Positions 61,803 to 64,000 of a stretch of DNA of 64,000 nucleotides are shown in pieces. This DNA is from Acidithiobacillus ferrianus. GTDB lineage: Bacteria > Pseudomonadota > Gammaproteobacteria > Acidithiobacillales > Acidithiobacillaceae. The position numbers were made by a program, and so were the translations under genes. The stretch spans positions 1 to 64,000 of the forward strand of contig NZ_WNJL01000001.1 of the NCBI RefSeq assembly GCF_010378095.1, given 5' to 3'. The stretch's first letter is position 1. Every line of letters begins with the position of its first letter. The notes beneath the pieces are model-generated. The model ran no database searches, was not told the origin of the DNA, and was given only the letters and a program-made list of their open reading frames with translations.

Positions 61803-62879
61803 CTAGCGGTGGCCGTCATCGCGGCTCAGAAGACCTGCGGTAGCCTCGATCTCCACCAGGAGATCCGCCCTGCAAATGTCTGCCTGAAGGTACAGGGTGG
61901 TGGCAAATGGCTGGATGAGACGATCCAGTTCAGCCCGTATCTTGGCCAAGTCTTGCTTGTTGCGGAAGTAAACCCGATAGCTCAGTAGATTGAGATCATA
62001 TACATCACTTCTCGCCACCCGGTTCGCTTCGGCAACGATCGCTGCAATGTTGTGTATGCTTTCCCGTGTCTGGGCCGCTGCATCGCCGGCGTGCATGGTT
62101 GAATGCCCAACGATGCTGGCGGTTCCAGAGATGAAAAGGATATTTTGCGGTCCCAGGTCGATCCATCCGCCACGAGAAAATGTCGGGCTGCGTGGGCCGT
62201 ATTTTTCGGGGTAGCGATACGCCTCGACCTGTCTCGGGTTTTCCAGGGCCACGGGGATGCATCGCCCGGCGAGAAAATGCACGATCAGCGCCTCCGCACG
62301 GGTACCTACGGCCGTGGCTGCGGGAATGCTGCCGGTGTCTGAAAGGCGGTTGTGCGCGATAAAGGCATTCTGCCGTCCAATGTTAAACTGACGATAGTGT
62401 TCCAGTTCCCGGGTATTGGAATTGATGTCTGGTATCCAGTTCCAGACGCGCAGCAGGCGGTGATGTTCGATGTCTTCAAGAAGTGTGAATATTTGCCGAT
62501 AGGCTTCTTCTGTGCGTACCTGTAGCGATGATGGCCCGTGGTCGCCGTTTTGTCCTGCTGGGCAAGCGATGGCTTGGGTAATACTGCCAAAAATAAAATC
62601 CGGGCTACGGCGATAGGTGATGTCGAAAAAGTCCGCTGAAACTACGGGTTGATCCGTGCTCCATATTTCGCAATTGTCCGGTCCCGAGAGGGGCAGGGGA
62701 ATTTCGGCGATTCCGCGCGGTGCTTCCGGACGCGCTTCTGAGGTCGGAAGGGGATTGAACGTGACGATGCTGAGAATGTGTTCTCGCCGGAGCGCGAAAT
62801 GCTCCATCGCTTCCGCGGTTGGCGCATAAGAAACGGAAAGTGGCGCGCGTCGGCTTGCTCTCATGTCATCTGCCCTCAT
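61803..62879 (-). CDS. Chorismatase (FkbO/Hyg5/XanB2 family)
   Basis: 358 aa. LLRVWNWIPDINSNTRELEHYRQFNIGRQNAFIAH and the RidA-like C-terminal half (NILFISGTASIVGHSTMHAGDAAAQTRESIHNIAAIVAEA; VYFRNKQDLAKIRAEL; LLVEIEATA) match chorismatases. These hydrolyse chorismate to hydroxybenzoates (XanB2: 3-HBA and 4-HBA) or a dihydrodiol. It begins 2 bases after the stop of the next gene, a halogenase-like flavoprotein, as in pigment loci that use 3-HBA or 4-HBA as starter. The product specificity is not readable by eye. Confidence 0.85.
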   Translation of the reverse strand: MRADDMRASRRAPLSVSYAPTAEAMEHFALRREHILSIVTFNPLPTSEARPEAPRGIAEIPLPLSGPDNCEIWSTDQPVVSADFFDITYRRSPDFIFGSITQAIACPAGQNGDHGPSSLQVRTEEAYRQIFTLLEDIEHHRLLRVWNWIPDINSNTRELEHYRQFNIGRQNAFIAHNRLSDTGSIPAATAVGTRAEALIVHFLAGRCIPVALENPRQVEAYRYPEKYGPRSPTFSRGGWIDLGPQNILFISGTASIVGHSTMHAGDAAAQTRESIHNIAAIVAEANRVARSDVYDLNLLSYRVYFRNKQDLAKIRAELDRLIQPFATTLYLQADICRADLLVEIEATAGLLSRDDGHR

Positions 62880-62881
62880 GG

Positions 62882-64000
62882 TTATACTTTTATGTCATTT
62901 TTCCGCTTTCTGTGTGCCGCCCAGGAACGGCCTATGTGTCGGGCGGAGGTGAGATAGTAGAGGAATTTGAAGAACTGAAGGGCAGGCCAAATGGGTGTCT
63001 TTCCAAAGATATCTCCGGCAAGGACCGAGAGCACCGCTTCTTTGGTCCGCACCATGTTACGCGGGCGCATAAACATATCGCGCATGGTGGGTTGGCTGAT
63101 GCGGTAAATATACCAGGAGAAAACGCTACCGCCGTGCCGGACTTTTTTGTCGAACCATTTAAGTATCGCCGCTGCGTTCTCCGGCTCACGAAGACACGCG
63201 TCAATAGCCTCCGCACCGAAGAAAGCACTTTGCATGGCGAGCATGACGCCGGATGAAAATACCGGATCGTAAAACGCGAAGGCATCTCCGAGCATGAGGT
63301 AGTTCGATCCATGGGTCTGGTCGCAGACATAGGAGTAGTTGCCGGTGGCTTCGACGTCGGTAATACGCTGCGCATCAGTCAGGCGCGCGGCCAAAGCCGG
63401 AGACATGGCGATCGTGTCATCAAAGAAGTCTTCTATGGATTTCTTTCGTGTTTTGAGATAGTAAGGCCAGACCACCGCTCCGATACTGGTCGTGCCATCC
63501 GCGAGCGGAATAAACCAAAACCAGCCGTGTTCAAACCAGAACAGCGAAATGTGTCCCTCCTCGTTGCTGGTGAGGCGATGTGCCCCGCGAAAATGCGCAT
63601 AAAGAGCGGAACTGTTATGTTTCGGATTGCTGCGTTTGGTTTTGAGGCGTGTTCCCAGGAAGGTGTCCCGGCCTGATGCATCCACGAGGAAACGGGCATG
63701 CCACGTCTCCTTGCGTCCGTCATTTCCTTGTGAATGTACTAACACCCCGCCATTGCCGGGTAAAAAATCTACCGCGTGAGCGCGGCAGCCCTCGACGGTT
63801 TTCGCTCCCTTTCGGATGGCGTTGCGGAATAGGATATGGTCGAAGTCCGCACGCCGTACCTGATAAGCCATGGGCATGGATTTATCCCAGGCGTCGGCAA
63901 ATAAAAAGGTTTGCGTTTTTTCCGCGTGGTAGGGCGAGTTGAATTCTGCCCCCCATTTTTTCATCCCAATGCGATCTACTTCCTCAGCCACACCCAACTG
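62882..64000 (-). CDS. FAD-dependent halogenase/monooxygenase-like protein (5' end cut)
   Basis: At least 372 residues; the N-terminal GxGxxG FAD motif lies beyond the right edge. Visible features include the Rossmann-FAD segment ARFLVDASGRDTFLGTRL, HGWFWFIPLADGTTSIGAVVWP and NYLMLGDAFAFYDPVFSSGVMLAMQSAFFGAEAI. These match the tryptophan-halogenase-like/geranylgeranyl-reductase-like flavoproteins found in xanthomonadin and aryl-polyene clusters. It is 2 bases upstream of the chorismatase gene and surely co-transcribed with it. Confidence 0.82.
   Translation of the reverse strand, partial: QLGVAEEVDRIGMKKWGAEFNSPYHAEKTQTFLFADAWDKSMPMAYQVRRADFDHILFRNAIRKGAKTVEGCRAHAVDFLPGNGGVLVHSQGNDGRKETWHARFLVDASGRDTFLGTRLKTKRSNPKHNSSALYAHFRGAHRLTSNEEGHISLFWFEHGWFWFIPLADGTTSIGAVVWPYYLKTRKKSIEDFFDDTIAMSPALAARLTDAQRITDVEATGNYSYVCDQTHGSNYLMLGDAFAFYDPVFSSGVMLAMQSAFFGAEAIDACLREPENAAAILKWFDKKVRHGGSVFSWYIYRISQPTMRDMFMRPRNMVRTKEAVLSVLAGDIFGKTPIWPALQFFKFLYYLTSARHIGRSWAAHRKRKNDIKV

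Noticed and set aside
1..64000. CRISPR arrays, tRNA or rRNA genes, prophage or toxin-antitoxin modules
   Set aside because: No spaced direct repeats, tRNA-like cloverleaf, rRNA stretch or recognisable toxin/antitoxin pair was seen on reading both strands. A covariance-model search would be needed to exclude small RNAs.

Overview
The window looks like chromosomal DNA of a chemolithoautotrophic, GC-rich gammaproteobacterium-like organism, most likely an Acidithiobacillus species. The main evidence is a form IA RuBisCO operon of the cbbL-cbbS-cbbQ-cbbO type, together with a standard proteobacterial housekeeping gene order (murJ-ribF-ileS-lspA; yicC-gmk-rpoZ-spoT-ridA-recG). The genus is an inference from gene content, not from a marker-gene comparison. 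I found no tRNA, rRNA or CRISPR array.

Layout. 1-3.5 kb: the start of groES with a sigma70 promoter overlapping a CIRCE operator, an alpha/beta hydrolase, a leader region with orphan RNA hairpins, dsbD and a small zinc-finger protein. 3.5-17.4 kb: ilvE, glnE, a giant YhdP/AsmA-like envelope protein, a Nit-type amidohydrolase, a Tat-exported DsrE-like protein, an ABC exporter, a thioredoxin-fold protein overlapping a short-chain dehydrogenase, an orphan MshEN-like protein and lspA. 17.4-23.2 kb: ileS, ribF, a DUF2203 protein and murJ, all leftward. 23.3-36.4 kb: a complete leftward Pel exopolysaccharide operon (pelA, a pelB split into two genes, pelC, pelD, pelE, pelF, pelG and a UDP-sugar epimerase). 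36.4-42.0 kb: the divergent RuBisCO operon cbbLSQO, separated from pelA by a 342-bp intergenic region holding a long near-perfect palindrome. 42-50.4 kb: yicC, gmk, rpoZ, spoT, ridA, a DUF1858 protein, recG and an L,D-transpeptidase lipoprotein. 50.4-58.1 kb: a HemY-type protoporphyrinogen oxidase, an AI-2E-family permease, then a glycan cluster (glycosyltransferase, methyltransferase, flippase, acyltransferase). 58.2-59.6 kb: an IS1111-type (IS110 family) insertion sequence. 59.9-64 kb: a HugZ-like flavoprotein, a membrane diguanylate cyclase, and a chorismatase next to a truncated flavin-dependent halogenase/monooxygenase, which looks like the edge of an aryl-polyene/xanthomonadin-like pigment cluster.

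How the parts fit: cbbLSQO fixes CO2. The neighbouring pel operon makes a cationic exopolysaccharide whose export is gated by c-di-GMP through PelD, which keeps its RxxD site. A diguanylate cyclase with both GGEEF and an intact inhibitory RxxD site lies 24 kb away. The most interesting observation is in the IS element. The non-coding stretch after the transposase holds two 9-nt words around a small hairpin. One is identical to the left flank and the other is the reverse complement of the right flank of the present insertion site. This is the arrangement expected of a target-guiding RNA (seekRNA/bridge RNA) still matched to its target.
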